Shown here: piece after piece, positions 20,501-31,060 of the stretch | Numbering within the stretch: position 1 is the first letter of the stretch | Layout: the number at the start of each line of letters is the position of its first letter | The notes under the pieces: generated by a model | The model's database searches: none | The model's input: only the letters and a program-made list of their open reading frames with translations | What the model was told of the DNA's origin: nothing | Program-made: the position numbers and the translations under genes | Origin: Dermacentor variabilis | Taxonomy: Eukaryota; Arthropoda; Arachnida; Ixodida; Ixodidae | Direction: 5' to 3' | NCBI RefSeq assembly: GCF_050947875.1 | Contig: NC_134568.1 | Coordinates: 252,597,267 to 252,661,266 of the forward strand | Length of the DNA: 64,000 bases

Positions 20501-22041
20501 TCCCGAACCTTCGATCTGGTTAAGGCCTGAACACTAGCTTCACCAAACAAAAGCCCCTTCTCGCGCAGGAGGTGATCGGACCTGTTTGAAAATAGGTACG
20601 GGTACTGGGGTGGCAGCATAGATGACACTGCGGCCTCTGTCTCAAGCGCTCCGAAAGGTCCTTCAATAAGCACTTTTGCTACCGGCAGACACACGCTATG
20701 AGCTTCCACGGCTTGCTTGATCCATGCGCACTCGCCCGTGAACATATGGGGTTCTACGTAAGACGGGTGAACTACATCCATCGTAGCTGCGGAATCGCGA
20801 AGCACTCGGCACTCTTTCCCGTTCACGAGGAGGTCTCGCATGTAAGGCTCGAGAAGCTTCATGTTCTCGTCCGTGCTGCCTATTGAAAAAAACACAACTT
20901 TTGGTGTTGTTTCCGGACACTGCGCCGAAAAGTGACCCGGCTTCTGGCACGTATAACAAACGCCCGCTCGCCTCATCTCGAACCGCTTTCTGCGTTCGGC
21001 TTCGGCTGCCGTCTCTTTACGTTTGGTCGGATTGCTTTCACTCGCATCCTCACTACGCGTGTCCCCCTTTGCTCTCATGGGTGTGAACTTCGGCCTCTCA
21101 AACTTCGAGCCAAATTCACCCTTTTGACCGTCCTTAGCTCCGCGAGCCCGACGCGTCACAAACTCCTCGGCTAGCTCAGCGGCTCTAGCCACCGTACTCA
21201 CGTCTGGCCTATCCAAGACCCAGTATCGCACGTTCTCCGGTAACCGACTATAAAACTGTTCTAGCCCGAAGCACTGCAGAACTTTATCGTGGTCACCAAA
21301 CGCTTTCTCTTCTTTGAGCCACTCCTGCATGTTCGACATAAGCCTATACGCAAACTCTGTATATGACTCACTTCTGCCTTTCTCATTTTCCCGAAACTTC
21401 CGACGGAACGCCTCCGCAGACAGCCGGTACTTTTTTAGCAGACTCGATTTTACTTTGTCGAAATCCTCTGCTTCCTCTCTATCCAAGCGAGCGACTACGT
21501 CGGCCGCCTCGCCGGGTAACAAAGTGAGCAAGCGCTGTGGCCACGTTTCCCGAGAGAACCCCTGCTTCTCGCACGTTCGCTCAAAGTTAACCAGGAACAA
21601 ACCAATGTCCTCTCCAAGCTTAAACGGCCGCATCAGGTCAGTCATTTTGAACAATACGCGTTCTCCTGCACCGTGTGCCTGACTTCCATTACGAGCGCGT
21701 TCCATCTCTACCTCAAGACGCTTCATTTCCAAAGCGTGTTGACGGTCACGCTCTTGTTGCTCTCGCTCTTTCTGTTCTTTACGTTCACGCTCTTCTTTTT
21801 CTTTCTGTTCTTTACGTTCGCGCTCTTCTTTTTCTTTTTGCTCTTTAAGTTCGCGCTCCTGTCTTTTTGCAGTCTCCCTCTCTTCAATTGTCTCAAGGCA
21901 TTCCGACAGCTCGTCATCCTCAGCCTCTAACTCAAGAATAGCCTTTAGCAGTTCAGGTTTTCTTAGTTTGTCTGAGACATCCAGACCCAACTCTCTTGCA
22001 AGCTCCAACAATTTCGGTTTGCGCAACGACTTCAAATCCAT
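17533..22041 (-). CDS. Gag-Pol polyprotein with order Gag-PR-IN-RT-RNase H, 1502 aa
   Basis: An uninterrupted frame from ATG at 22041. Residues 1-40 form a short helical SAP-like start; 41-118 a charged coiled coil of ER/EQKEKEERERKE repeats; 130-305 a SCAN/gypsy-like Gag core (FLVNFERTCEKQG, LLPGEAADVVARL); 362-375 a CCHC knuckle (CYTCQKPGHFSAQC). A protease-like motif RDSAAT follows (D416; Ala replaces the usual Gly). Integrase comes next: HHCC finger (H661, H671, C698, C701), catalytic D731, D790, E825 and a GPY/F-like module (WEGPARI, about 959). RT follows with FISTLDL and YLDD (D1237-D1238), then RNase H (D1386, ending NADGLSR). In ordinary gypsy elements integrase is C-terminal; here it precedes RT. 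The protein would assemble particles, copy RNA and integrate cDNA. No env is present. All core catalytic residues that I can place are intact. Confidence 0.95.
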   Translation of the reverse strand: MDLKSLRKPKLLELARELGLDVSDKLRKPELLKAILELEAEDDELSECLETIEERETAKRQERELKEQKEKEERERKEQKEKEERERKEQKEREQQERDRQHALEMKRLEVEMERARNGSQAHGAGERVLFKMTDLMRPFKLGEDIGLFLVNFERTCEKQGFSRETWPQRLLTLLPGEAADVVARLDREEAEDFDKVKSSLLKKYRLSAEAFRRKFRENEKGRSESYTEFAYRLMSNMQEWLKEEKAFGDHDKVLQCFGLEQFYSRLPENVRYWVLDRPDVSTVARAAELAEEFVTRRARGAKDGQKGEFGSKFERPKFTPMRAKGDTRSEDASESNPTKRKETAAEAERRKRFEMRRAGVCYTCQKPGHFSAQCPETTPKVVFFSIGSTDENMKLLEPYMRDLLVNGKECRVLRDSAATMDVVHPSYVEPHMFTGECAWIKQAVEAHSVCLPVAKVLIEGPFGALETEAAVSSMLPPQYPYLFSNRSDHLLREKGLLFGEASVQALTRSKVRELAAKAVVAGPTLSNNEKGSEAQQADIQSTPELNRLESVTLKAPDTGEETPDAGKLEELSTDLLIAPTSDGLDRLLKVSRTALIAEQKKDGSLENVRCNVKEGIARKTARFVERGGVLYRKYLDRRGVEFDQLVVPQCYRQDLLRLSHGGSWSGHLGVKKTKDRLLQEYYWPGCFRDADHFVRTCDTCQRVGKPGDKSRAPLKLVPIITEPFRRLVIDTVGPLPVTATGYRHILTVICPATKFPEAVPLKELSSVEIVNALLSIFARVGFPAEIQSDQGTVFTSALTTTFLERCGVKLLHSSVYHPQSNSVEKLHSVMKRVLRALCFEHRTDWELCLPGVMFALRTAPHAATGFSPAELVYGRSLRSPLRMLRESWEGRGDDPVVVEYVLKLLERLRRAQELSGEAMAKAQQRAKVYYDRTARARRFEVGDEVMILRTSLNNKLDVQWEGPARIVQKLSDVNYVVSLPGKRKAQQVYHCNLLKPYRQREAVVCMMVNVPEELPVELPGLGSVTNREDTGQVISDLISKAPLSPEQKTELHQLLQEFQGLFSERPGRTSVLTHDIELTSTEPVRSKAYRVSPRQSDIMEAEVKKMLQLGVIEAGESDYTSPLILVEVPGKEPRPCVDYRRLNSITKDQIYPIPNIEERLEKVSSAQFISTLDLVRGYWQVPLTEEASRYAAFISPMGTFRPKVLSFGLKNAPYCFSSLMDKVLRGQQEFALPYLDDVAIFSASWSEHMTHLRAVLTRLREAGLTVKAPKCQLAQAEVVYLGHVIGQGRRRPSEIKVAAVRDFPQPRTKTDIRSFLGVAGYYQRYIPRYSDIAAPLTDALRKTEPQTVVWDETKERAFSALKSALTSQPVLRSPDYTKEFIVQCDASERGMGVVLCQRESGEVEHPVLYASRKLTSREQAYSATEKECACLVWAVQKLSCYLAGSRFIIETDHCPLQWLQTISPKNGRLLRWSLALQQYSFEVRYKKGSLNGNADGLSRSP

Positions 22042-22395
22042 GGCTGCTCTGAATGCTGCTTTCTCTACTGCTTACTATTGTCTTGCCGCAAACTAACCCG
22101 GCAGCAACGACAACCACAATTACCAGCTCTGTTTCTGACACTAACAAAAAGCCTGGCAAAGCTCAGAAGAAGAAAGTCCCGCACTCACCAAACCTCGCAG
22201 GCAGGAATTCCGCGCAGTCGTTCCGCTGCAGGCAACCAGTCGTCACACAGGGCTCGTTGCACTGCTCCCGGATCGTCGTTGAGCTGCTCAGCATACTGTC
22301 AACTGCATCTCTTTGCTGCTGGCCTCCGTTGTCGCGATCTCGCCGCTGGCAGACCGTTGTTTGAAGTCGTAGGCGATCCCACCGCTGCCACCAGA
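22042..22395 (-). other. Leader of the integrase-first element with primer-binding site
   Basis: Between the 5' LTR and the ATG. Three bases after the LTR the minus strand reads TGGTGGCAGCGGTGGGAT (22376-22393), a TGG-starting sequence complementary to a tRNA 3' end with CCA; the tRNA species was not determined. Nearly the same sequence occurs at the matching place of the older host element (15747). Confidence 0.75.
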
Positions 22396-22684
22396 TGTTT
22401 GGGACTGACCGCTGGTACGATCTGTTGGGAACTCGGCGCTGACGCCCGTGGTTGTACCTGGGTCGCAAGCCCCAAGGGTAGCGTTGGCCTGGCGGCCTGG
22501 GGTACAACTGCAAGCATCCGAAGGTCCCGGCAAAGCATGAGTCGACTGGTAACAACGAAACAACTTGTTTATTTTAACATCGCAAAGAGTTGGTGGTCAG
22601 GTTTGACCGAAGTAGAGAGACGGGAGAGCACTTCACTCAACAGAAGAAATCGGAGCCCTCCCTTTTGGCGTCCGGGGGCAGCTG

Positions 22685-22692
22685 TTTTTATA
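22685..22692 (-). promoter_or_regulatory. TATA box in the 5' LTR
   Basis: TATAAAAA on the minus strand, about 115 bp upstream of the AATAAA in the same LTR; transcription of the 1502-codon frame would start just downstream. Confidence 0.7.
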
Positions 22693-22759
22693 CTCTCGCA
22701 GTTGAGGGCAAGAAGGAACCCCTCAAAAGACGAGCACGTGAATGTACAATGGGCTAATG

Positions 22760-23061
22760 GTGACGCACACTGTCGTAGCGATGCCGTAGCACCATGTCGT
22801 GGCGCTGCGCAAGATCTCGTAGCAACTGGTCGTGGCGCTGCGCAGCACACTGTCGTGGCGCTGCGCAGCACACTGTCGTGGCGCTGCCGGTCGGACACAA
22901 TGACTGTAACGAGAAGATGGTCCCTGCTTTGGCTTCGCCTGTTTCGGGCACAATGACTGGAACGAGATCCCTGCTTTGGCATCGCCTGTTTCGGGCCCAA
23001 TAACTGGAATGAGATCCCTGCTTTGGCATCGCCTGTTTCGGGCACAATGACTGGAATGCGA
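22760..23061 (-). repeat. Tandem repeat clusters in U3 of the 5' LTR
   Basis: Two clusters: about four copies of a GTCGTGGCGCTGCGCA-based unit (22795-22890) and three copies of a 47-bp unit beginning CCCTGCTTTGGC-TCGCC (22922-23061). The same clusters occur in the 3' LTR (16633-16728 and 16760-16899). Upstream of TATA, such repeats often act as enhancers; that role is inferred. Confidence 0.75.
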
Positions 23062-23208
23062 GGGGGATCCCTAGGCGGTCGCATCGCCGCAGACGCGCCT
23101 GGAAACACCTGGCGATGAGTGTTGCGGCGACGACGATCGGGCCAAAATGTCTGCCGCCCCGCCGCAGTTGGCGCCGGCAAAACCACGTGTCGCAGGCGAA
23201 TCGTAACA

Positions 23209-24290
23209 AGCCGTAGACGCGATGCGCAGTTTCTCGAAGTGCAAAGAAAAGTCAAATCAAAACTATCTGAAAAAAGCAGCGCTATCAAACCGCGCCGACG
23301 TGCAAGTGGTGTAGTTCAACAACGCACCGACCATCACGCGAACGGCATAACATGCGGTGCTTGCGACAAAAAGACACTGCCGCCGTATGTTTATCCGCTT
23401 CCAAAAAGCAGAACAAAAAGAGCACACATCGATTTGTTTCGGAAGAGGTTTACTAGGGACCCTGGACCATGAAAAATTGGTGTGACAGTCAATGGCTTGC
23501 CTATGAAGTTCAAGGTAGACACTAGCGCGGATAACAAGCCTCTACGACAAACAAGTCATGGGCAACCAGAAGCAAACCAAGAAACAGCTTCTCGGACCTG
23601 GCAGGACCAAAATAGCAACGGTTGGACTTTTTAATGCGACCCTATGCTGAAACGGCCGGTCGTGTCAAGAAATTTGTGATTGACAATCTGCACAACGCAC
23701 TTCTTGGACGCCCCACAATCAAGTCCTTAGATGCCCTACCAAGCCTCCTAGAGGTCACAGAGTCGGTAGGCAAGGTCAGCGAACCAGCCAACATTCTATG
23801 CCACCACCCCAACCTTATTACAAGCCTGGGCCTTCTCAAGACCGAATACAAAATAACGCTACTCCCTGATGCCAAGCGGTGTGCTATACATACCCGAGGT
23901 GAGTACCTCTGCCCATGTTGCCCTGTATCAAACGTGAGTTAGAATGGAGAGCCTGGGTGTCATCAGAAAGATCAAAGAGGCCACAGAGTGGATTGCATGC
24001 ATCTATATAGATGCATGCAATATGGTAGTTGCGAAAAAGAAAGGAGGAGAGCTTCGAATCTGCATTGACTTGAGAGGGTGAACAAGAACGTTCTGCAAGA
24101 ATGAGTCTTAATGCCCACCATCGATGAATGCCTGGCCGAACTCGCCGGAGCTACGTGGTTTAGCAAACTTGACGCAAGGGCCTGTTATTGTCAAGGTCAC
24201 CCGAGTCCCAAAAGTACACCACTTTCCTGACGCCATTTGGCCTTTTTCAGTTCCTCCGATTGCCCTTCAATGTTGTATTTTGCTTATGAA
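23209..24290 (+). pseudogene. Gypsy protease and RT N-terminus (old element)
   Basis: The plus strand gives VNGLPMKFKVDTSADN at 23485-23545, a retropepsin active site (D-T-S-A), then IDNLHNALLGRPTIKSLDAL at 23675-23740, the protease C-terminus. From 23930 it gives LERMESLGVIRKIKEATEW, VVAKKKGGELRICIDL, and MPTIDECLAELAGATWFSKL, the first RT motifs, and then FQFLRLPFNV before similarity stops at about 24270. Stops and frameshifts break it at several points. It continues the Gag at 15835-16233 once the younger element is removed. Confidence 0.75.
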
Positions 24291-24299
24291 CAGTGCCGA

Positions 24300-24462
24300 C
24301 AAATAAATACGCGTGCTTTTCTGAGAATAAAGTTTAGCTTGAAGTGAGCGCTCGTCCTGTCTGGTGCTCCTTTCGTCTGTCCCGCGTTTTTCTTTTTTTT
24401 TTTCGCTTCACGTCAAGTATATATGTTCAGTCGCGAGCAGAAGTTTGGAGACCACGTATCAG

Positions 24463-24531
<69 letters not shown>

Positions 24532-24658
24532 TATTGCAGCTCCGCGGCCTGGGATCGGTTTAATACATTGTATTTGTCATGCGAATGTAGCTCTCATAAC
24601 CTAATTAAACAAGTACGTCTCGTCAACCTCGTCGCATGCTCGTGACTCGACCACGACA
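24300..24658 (+). repeat. 3' LTR remnant of the old gypsy element
   Basis: The right end matches the 5' LTR end at 15719-15745. It contains AATAAA at 24327 and a (TA) microsatellite (24465-24534) expanded inside it. The left boundary is uncertain. Confidence 0.55.
24465..24534. repeat. (TA)n microsatellite
   Basis: About 35 dinucleotide units with one interruption (ACATAT) near the right end. Confidence 0.98.
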
Positions 24659-25492
24659 CCCGCTAGCGCAACGCGGTCGATCAACTTGTGGTGGCCGCGC
24701 CACGTGCTGACGGGCCGGTTAATTACGAGAAACACCTAATCGAACCAGGTTAAATTCGTCCAGTAGTACAGGTTGTTCGGCAACGCGTAGGTTGATCACG
24801 TTTATGAAACGCTAGCAAACACGTCTTGGTGTATGCACAATTTGTAAAAGCCTATAGCGCGCATATGAGGTGAGCGCAGAATTTAAATGGCGCGCTATTA
24901 GATTGCAGAAACATGGTCAGCACTAGCTACTGGCTCCTGTCAACAGACTATGAAGGCTATCAGCTGCAGCCTCAGTCCGATGTGCCATGAAGTGAAAAGT
25001 TTTTCAAAAATATCGCAGCCCAACAATCCTACTCTGTTGTATCAAGCTGAGGCATGCGAAACAAACGGCAGGCAGCTGTGTCAACATCCAAGGCAGACTG
25101 CCTGTGCACAGCAGTGACAAACCGCGCCATTTCGAGAATGTACAAGTTCAACATATTTCCCTTTCAATATAAATACTACAAAGCAGACTTATCTACAAGG
25201 CACACAAAGCGACAAGTCAGTAGTACTGAAACGTCGTGGAAGACCGGGTTGCCCGAGCACATACCTTACACTGCCCAATAGGTGTAGTACGCCTGCCATA
25301 GCGAACAAAGTTCTCGTAGATTGGAGATAAATTCGAAGTAAGGCATATTTAGGCACTGAAACGAAAGCTGGCAGAAGCTCATACTTGGGCAACTTGCAGT
25401 ATAAATGAGAACACTGTGTCGCAGAGTTAATTCCAGATTGCACATAAAATGTTCTGCTAACGACCCCAAATTCAAATTAAATCATGCAGGAT
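24659..25492. other. No recognisable feature
   Basis: Anonymous sequence between the gypsy LTR relic and the foldback element. Confidence 0.3.
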
Positions 25493-25756
25493 GCCGGTGT
25501 CACACGGGCACTTTCGATTGCGATCGAGCCCGATCCGAATCGAAATTCTCGAACGGCGATTGGCTCCCTCCCGCAGCTTGCGCAAAGGAGCCAATCGCGA
25601 CCGAGAAATTCGATCCCGTTCGAGCCCGATCCGGAGCGAATTTCTCCGTCGCGATTGGCTCCCTTCCTCAGCCTGCGCGAATTAGCCCATCGCGACAGAG
25701 GAATTGGACCCCAGTCGGGCTCGATCGCTATCGCAAGTGCCCCATTTGACAACGGC
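25493..25756. mobile_element. Palindromic MITE-like element, about 264 bp
   Basis: The ends GCCGGTGTCACACGGGCACT and (reverse complement of the right end) GCCGTTGTCAAATGGGGCAC align, and similarity continues through GCGATCGAGCCCGA and GATTGGCTCC to the centre. The whole element can fold into one long imperfect hairpin, and a sub-repeat (GATTGGCTCC with GGAGCCAATCGCGA) occurs inside it in both orientations. No coding capacity; it would depend on a transposase in trans. Confidence 0.75.
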
Positions 25757-25784
25757 AAAATGTCCCGAAACTACACCGTGGGTT

Positions 25785-25950
25785 ATTGGAGGCGCCGTAG
25801 TGAAGCGGCTCCGGATGCATTTTGACCACCTGGGGTTCTTAACGGGAGTCTAAATCTAAGTGCTACACGAGTGTTTTGCATTTAGCCCTCATCAAAATGC
25901 TGCCGTCGCGATCGAGAATAGAACTCGCGACCTCGATCGTGCTGAGCAGA
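25785..25950 (-). mobile_element. Ruka-like SINE, old copy
   Basis: The minus strand retains CCCCAGGTGGTCAAAATGCA, AGATTTAGACTCCCGTTAA, CACTACGGCG and a degenerate B-box region (GTTCTATTCTCGATC). Divergence is much higher than in the 12 kb copy; no target duplication visible. Confidence 0.7.
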
Positions 25951-26033
25951 ACGGGAGGCAAAATGTTCGACCGTCGTCATCGGATTACTGAAGTAAACGC
26001 ATGACCTACCCCGGTCAGGCCGGCCCACGTCCT

Positions 26034-26035
<2 letters not shown>

Positions 26036-26123
<88 letters not shown>
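26036..26123. repeat. (TA)n microsatellite
   Basis: About 44 uninterrupted TA units. Confidence 0.98.
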
Positions 26124-27666
<1,543 letters not shown>

Positions 27667-27837
27667 ATGAAGGCGCGATCCCGCAGCAAGCGCCAGCAGG
27701 CCCCAGTCCTGGCCGGCTGCGACCAGGAGCACCCAGCGCGGCTCGCTACCGCTCGTGCCACTGCTCGCGCGTTCGTCGTCGTCTTCCAGTGCTGGCTCGT
27801 TCCCCTACTGCCCCTTCCCCCGCGAAGGCGATGACGG

Positions 27838-27923
27838 CACTGAAGTGGTACAAATTAGCGAGGACTATGCCGCCACCTCATCCGGGCTTGACCCGTAAGG
27901 AAGCGGTGTTATACCAACAACCA
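27838..27923 (+). pseudogene. Short LINE ORF2 C-terminal fragment
   Basis: LKWYKLARTMPPPHPGLTRK then EAVLYQQ matches the segment between RNase H and the C-terminal zinc finger of the I-like LINEs found elsewhere here (compare VFPPPHSKLSRPQAVTLRLL in the LINE at 28 kb). The fragment ends abruptly at a G-rich sequence (27950). Confidence 0.5.
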
Positions 27924-28024
27924 GGCACGCACCCAGGATTTCTTTTTCGGGGGGGGGGGGAGGCAACCCAGGGTAACTTTCCTATGCAAATGAGGAGGGG
28001 GGGTACCTTTACTAGTGAGTGAGT

Positions 28025-31000
28025 GAATAAACTTTTATTCGGTCCAGCAAAGCGCGATAAAACGCGCACCCGGCTAATCCCACGACGGGACTGACAGATC
28101 TAGTCTGCCGGCCCGATCGCGGGCGCGCTGGACGGCCAGGATTTGATCCTCAAAGACAGGACTTCGCAGGAGCGCGTCCCACTCTTCCTTGGTGAACTTC
28201 GGGCCCAGCGACCCGCACTCCCAGAGCATATGAGGCAACGTAGCTACCTCACCACAGGCCACGCAAGAACAATTTGGATAAATCTCTGGATATATGCTAT
28301 TAAGGGACGCCGGATTTGGGTACGAGTTCGTTTGCAGAAGTCTTAGTGTGACCGCCTGCGGCCTGCTTAGCTTGGAGTGAGGCGGGGGGAAAACCCTTCT
28401 CTCTAAGTAAAAGAATTTCGTGATTTCGTTGTGTGTGAGAGGAGCGTCTCTGTGTCCGGGGAGAGAGTCGCCCGATCCGAGGGCAGCGCGGTCGGTAAAG
28501 CCACGCGCAGCCTCGTGGGCTGACTCGTTGAGGTTCAGAGGAACCCCCTCAATCGCCCCGACGTGTGCAGGGAACCAAAGGATCGAGTGCATGGAGGTGT
28601 TGCCCTGTTTGGCGCCTTTCAGAATTTGAACTACCTGCCGGGCTACCCGGCCTTTCTGGAATGCCCTGATGGCGGCTTTCGAATCGCTATACACCCTGTC
28701 TCTCCGACCGTCTTGCATGGCGAGTGCAATGGCCACTTGCTCGGCCACCTCTGGGTTCGTCGTCCGGACGGAAGCACAGTTGATGACTTTGCCCAGCGTG
28801 TCAATGACGGAAACCGCAAAAGCCTTGCCGTCTCGGTATGCAGCTGCGTCCACGAAGCTTGCTGCGATATTGTCTTTGTTTATTTGCCTTAGTATATTAA
28901 ATGCTCTTGCCTTGCGACGACCTGCGTTGTGAACGGGATGAACGTTGCGGGGCAAAGGGGCGACCACGATCTTCTCCCCTATTTCTCTGGGGATTTGGGT
29001 GTCTTCAGCCAAGTTCTTGGTTGGTGCGTGTCCGATCTCCTCGAGGATACGCCTGCCGGCTGGCGTGGTGGACAGCCGAGTTAGCTGGGCCCGTTCCTGA
29101 GCCTCGGCCATCTCCTCCATGGTGTTGTGTATGCCGAGCCGAAGGAGGTCCTCTGTATGCGTTCTGACGGGCAGCCCGAGGGCTCTCTTGAAGAATTTTC
29201 TAATGAGGGCATTAAGCTTTTCCCGCTCGGCTCTGAGCCAGTTGTGCATGGCCACCGTGTAGGTGAAGTGACACAGCACAAAGGCGTTGATGAGCCGAAG
29301 CAGGTTGTCCTCCTTGAGGCCACGATGTCTGTTCGTGACCCTTCGGACGAGGCGAAAAGCATTGTCGGTTTTCGCAATTATCTTGCGTAGCGCAGTGCCG
29401 TTGCCGCCGCGTGATTCTATGAACATACCCAGGACTCTGATGGTGTCGACCCTGGGTATCGGGTCACCGCTCCGAGTGAACAGGTGAATGTCACTTTCCG
29501 AGACCGGTTTCCAGCCCTTGGGTCTGCGGCCTTTTTCTTTTCTATAAAGGAGAAGCTCAGATTTGGACGGGGAACATCTGAGTCCGGTGGGTAGCAGGTA
29601 CTGCTCCGTGACGTCTACCGCCTCTTGCATGGCGCTTTCCACTTGCCCTTCGCTACCGCCGGTGCACCAGATGGTGATGTCGTCTGCGTAGATGGTGTGT
29701 TTGATTCCTTCAACTTGGGCCAGATTCCTCGAGAGACCGATCATGCAGATGTTGAAGAGAGCAGGCGAAATGACCGAGCCTTGCGGCGTGCCCCGTGCGC
29801 CCAGGAGCACCTCGTCGGAGACGAAGTCGCCGATCCGCAGCCTCGCTTTCCTCCCCGTCAGGAACGAACGGACGTAGTTATATAGTCTGGGGCCCAGCTT
29901 GAGGTCTGCCACGGAGGCCAGAATGTATTCGTGGAGAACGTTGTCAAACGCTTTCTCCAGGTCGAGTCCGAGCAGGGCCCTGGTGTCTCTGGTACTGCCA
30001 TCGATGATGTGATGTTTGATCATCTTCATGGCGTCCTGCGACGAGAGGCCGGCACGAAAGCCAATCATGTTGTGAGTATAGATGTTGTTCTCTTCGAGAT
30101 ATCTGTTTAGTCTGTTGAGGACGACGTGCTCCGCCACTTTCCCAACGCAGGAGGTGAGAGAGATTGGTCGGAGGTTGTCCACGTTCGGAGCCTTGCCGGG
30201 TTTGGGGATCAGGACGACGTTGGCGCTCTTCCATTGCTCTGGGACGCTGCCGTTTTTCCACGTCTCATTGATCTTCTCGGTGAGGTATGCGATCGAACCG
30301 TCGTCAAGGTTCCGCAGCATCTTGTTGGTGATTCTGTCGGCACCTGGCGCACACTTCCCCTTGAGCGCGAAAATGGCGTGCCTAATTTCCCCCACGGTGA
30401 AGTCTTCGTCCAATTCCGGACGGGCTGGTCCGATGTAGTCGGGAAACCGGTCTTCCTCGTCGCCATGCTTTATGGGAAGGTATTTCTCCATGAGCATGGC
30501 AACCAGTTCGTCCCCGGAACAGGATATCGTAGCTTCGTGAAGGGCTCTGGCGAGCGTGTGTCTCTGACTGGATCTGGTGCTGCCCTCGTCGAGGAGATGT
30601 TTAAGCATTCCCCAGGACTTGCCGTTACGCATCTGCCCGTCGATCGAGTCACAGACCTCGTCCCATTGCTGCTTGCCGAGGGTCCGACAGTGATCTTCGA
30701 TGGCCTTGTTAAGCTCGGAGATCTTTTTCCTCAATCTTCGGTTAAACCTTTGTCCTTTCCATCTCAGAAGCAGCGCCTGCTTGGCCTCGATCAGATGGGC
30801 CAGCCTACTGTCCATCTTTTCTACCTCCAGGTCGCTGACGATCTTCTTAGTGGATGACTCGGCGTCACTCTTGATTCGCTCGCACCAATCTTCCAGGTCT
30901 TTTGGGACGGGTGCGCTGTCGTTGCCGCGGAGCTTGCGAAAAAGGTCCCAGTCTGTGACAGTGAATTGTCTGGATTTACTTCGGGTGACTTCGAAGCGGG

Positions 31001-31060
31001 TCTCGAGCACATAATGGTCGCTACCAAAATTTATTGCGGTGTTGCTCCACTCGGCTCCCA
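28025..31060 (-). mobile_element. I-like LINE, 5'-truncated, ORF2 open
   Basis: The minus-strand copy includes the last residues of the APE endonuclease, RT, RNase H, a C-terminal zinc finger and a short 3' UTR with AATAAA, ending in a CACTCACTCACT-type tail near 28013. ORF1 and nearly all of the endonuclease are missing, as in ordinary 5' truncation by incomplete target-primed reverse transcription. The absence of stops points to a young copy. Target-site duplication not identified. Confidence 0.85.

Larger units (their letters stand above)
16234..23208 (-). mobile_element. Complete LTR retrotransposon, gypsy-type with integrase before RT
   Basis: The element has two 813-bp LTRs (22396-23208 as 5' LTR, 16234-17046 as 3' LTR on the minus strand) in which I saw no difference, TG...CA ends, a 4-bp target-site duplication AGCC (16230-16233 and 23209-23212), a primer-binding-site-like sequence and a single 1502-codon Gag-Pol frame. 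It interrupts an older gypsy element in the opposite orientation. Domain order Gag-protease-integrase-RT-RNase H resembles the Gmr1 group of Ty3/gypsy elements, not typical gypsy. LTR identity and the open frame indicate a very recent and perhaps active copy. Confidence 0.95.
22396..23208 (-). repeat. 5' LTR of the integrase-first element
   Basis: In element orientation it starts TGTTACGATTCGCC and ends CCCAAACA. It contains a TATA box (TATAAAAA, at 22685-22692) and downstream a polyadenylation signal (AATAAA, at about 22566-22571), the usual U3-R-U5 layout. Two tandem repeat clusters lie upstream of the TATA box. Confidence 0.95.
15540..24658 (+). mobile_element. Old plus-strand Ty3/gypsy element, split by a younger element
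   Basis: Gag text lies at 15835-16233 and protease/RT text at 23470-24290, both plus strand, separated only by the minus-strand element 16234-23208. LTR ends are recognisable: CGTCGCATGCTCGTGACTCG occurs at about 15719-15738 and again at 24631-24650, preceded by similar TACATCTCGTCAA / TACGTCTCGTCAA. After the 5' LTR end a primer-binding-site-like TGGTGGCAGCGGCGGAAT starts at 15747. The internal region stops within RT, so integrase and RNase H were lost. Confidence 0.8.

Noticed and set aside
16234..23208. Endogenous retrovirus or errantivirus
   Set aside because: No env-like frame follows pol and the stop is about 490 bp from the 3' LTR; this is an LTR retrotransposon.
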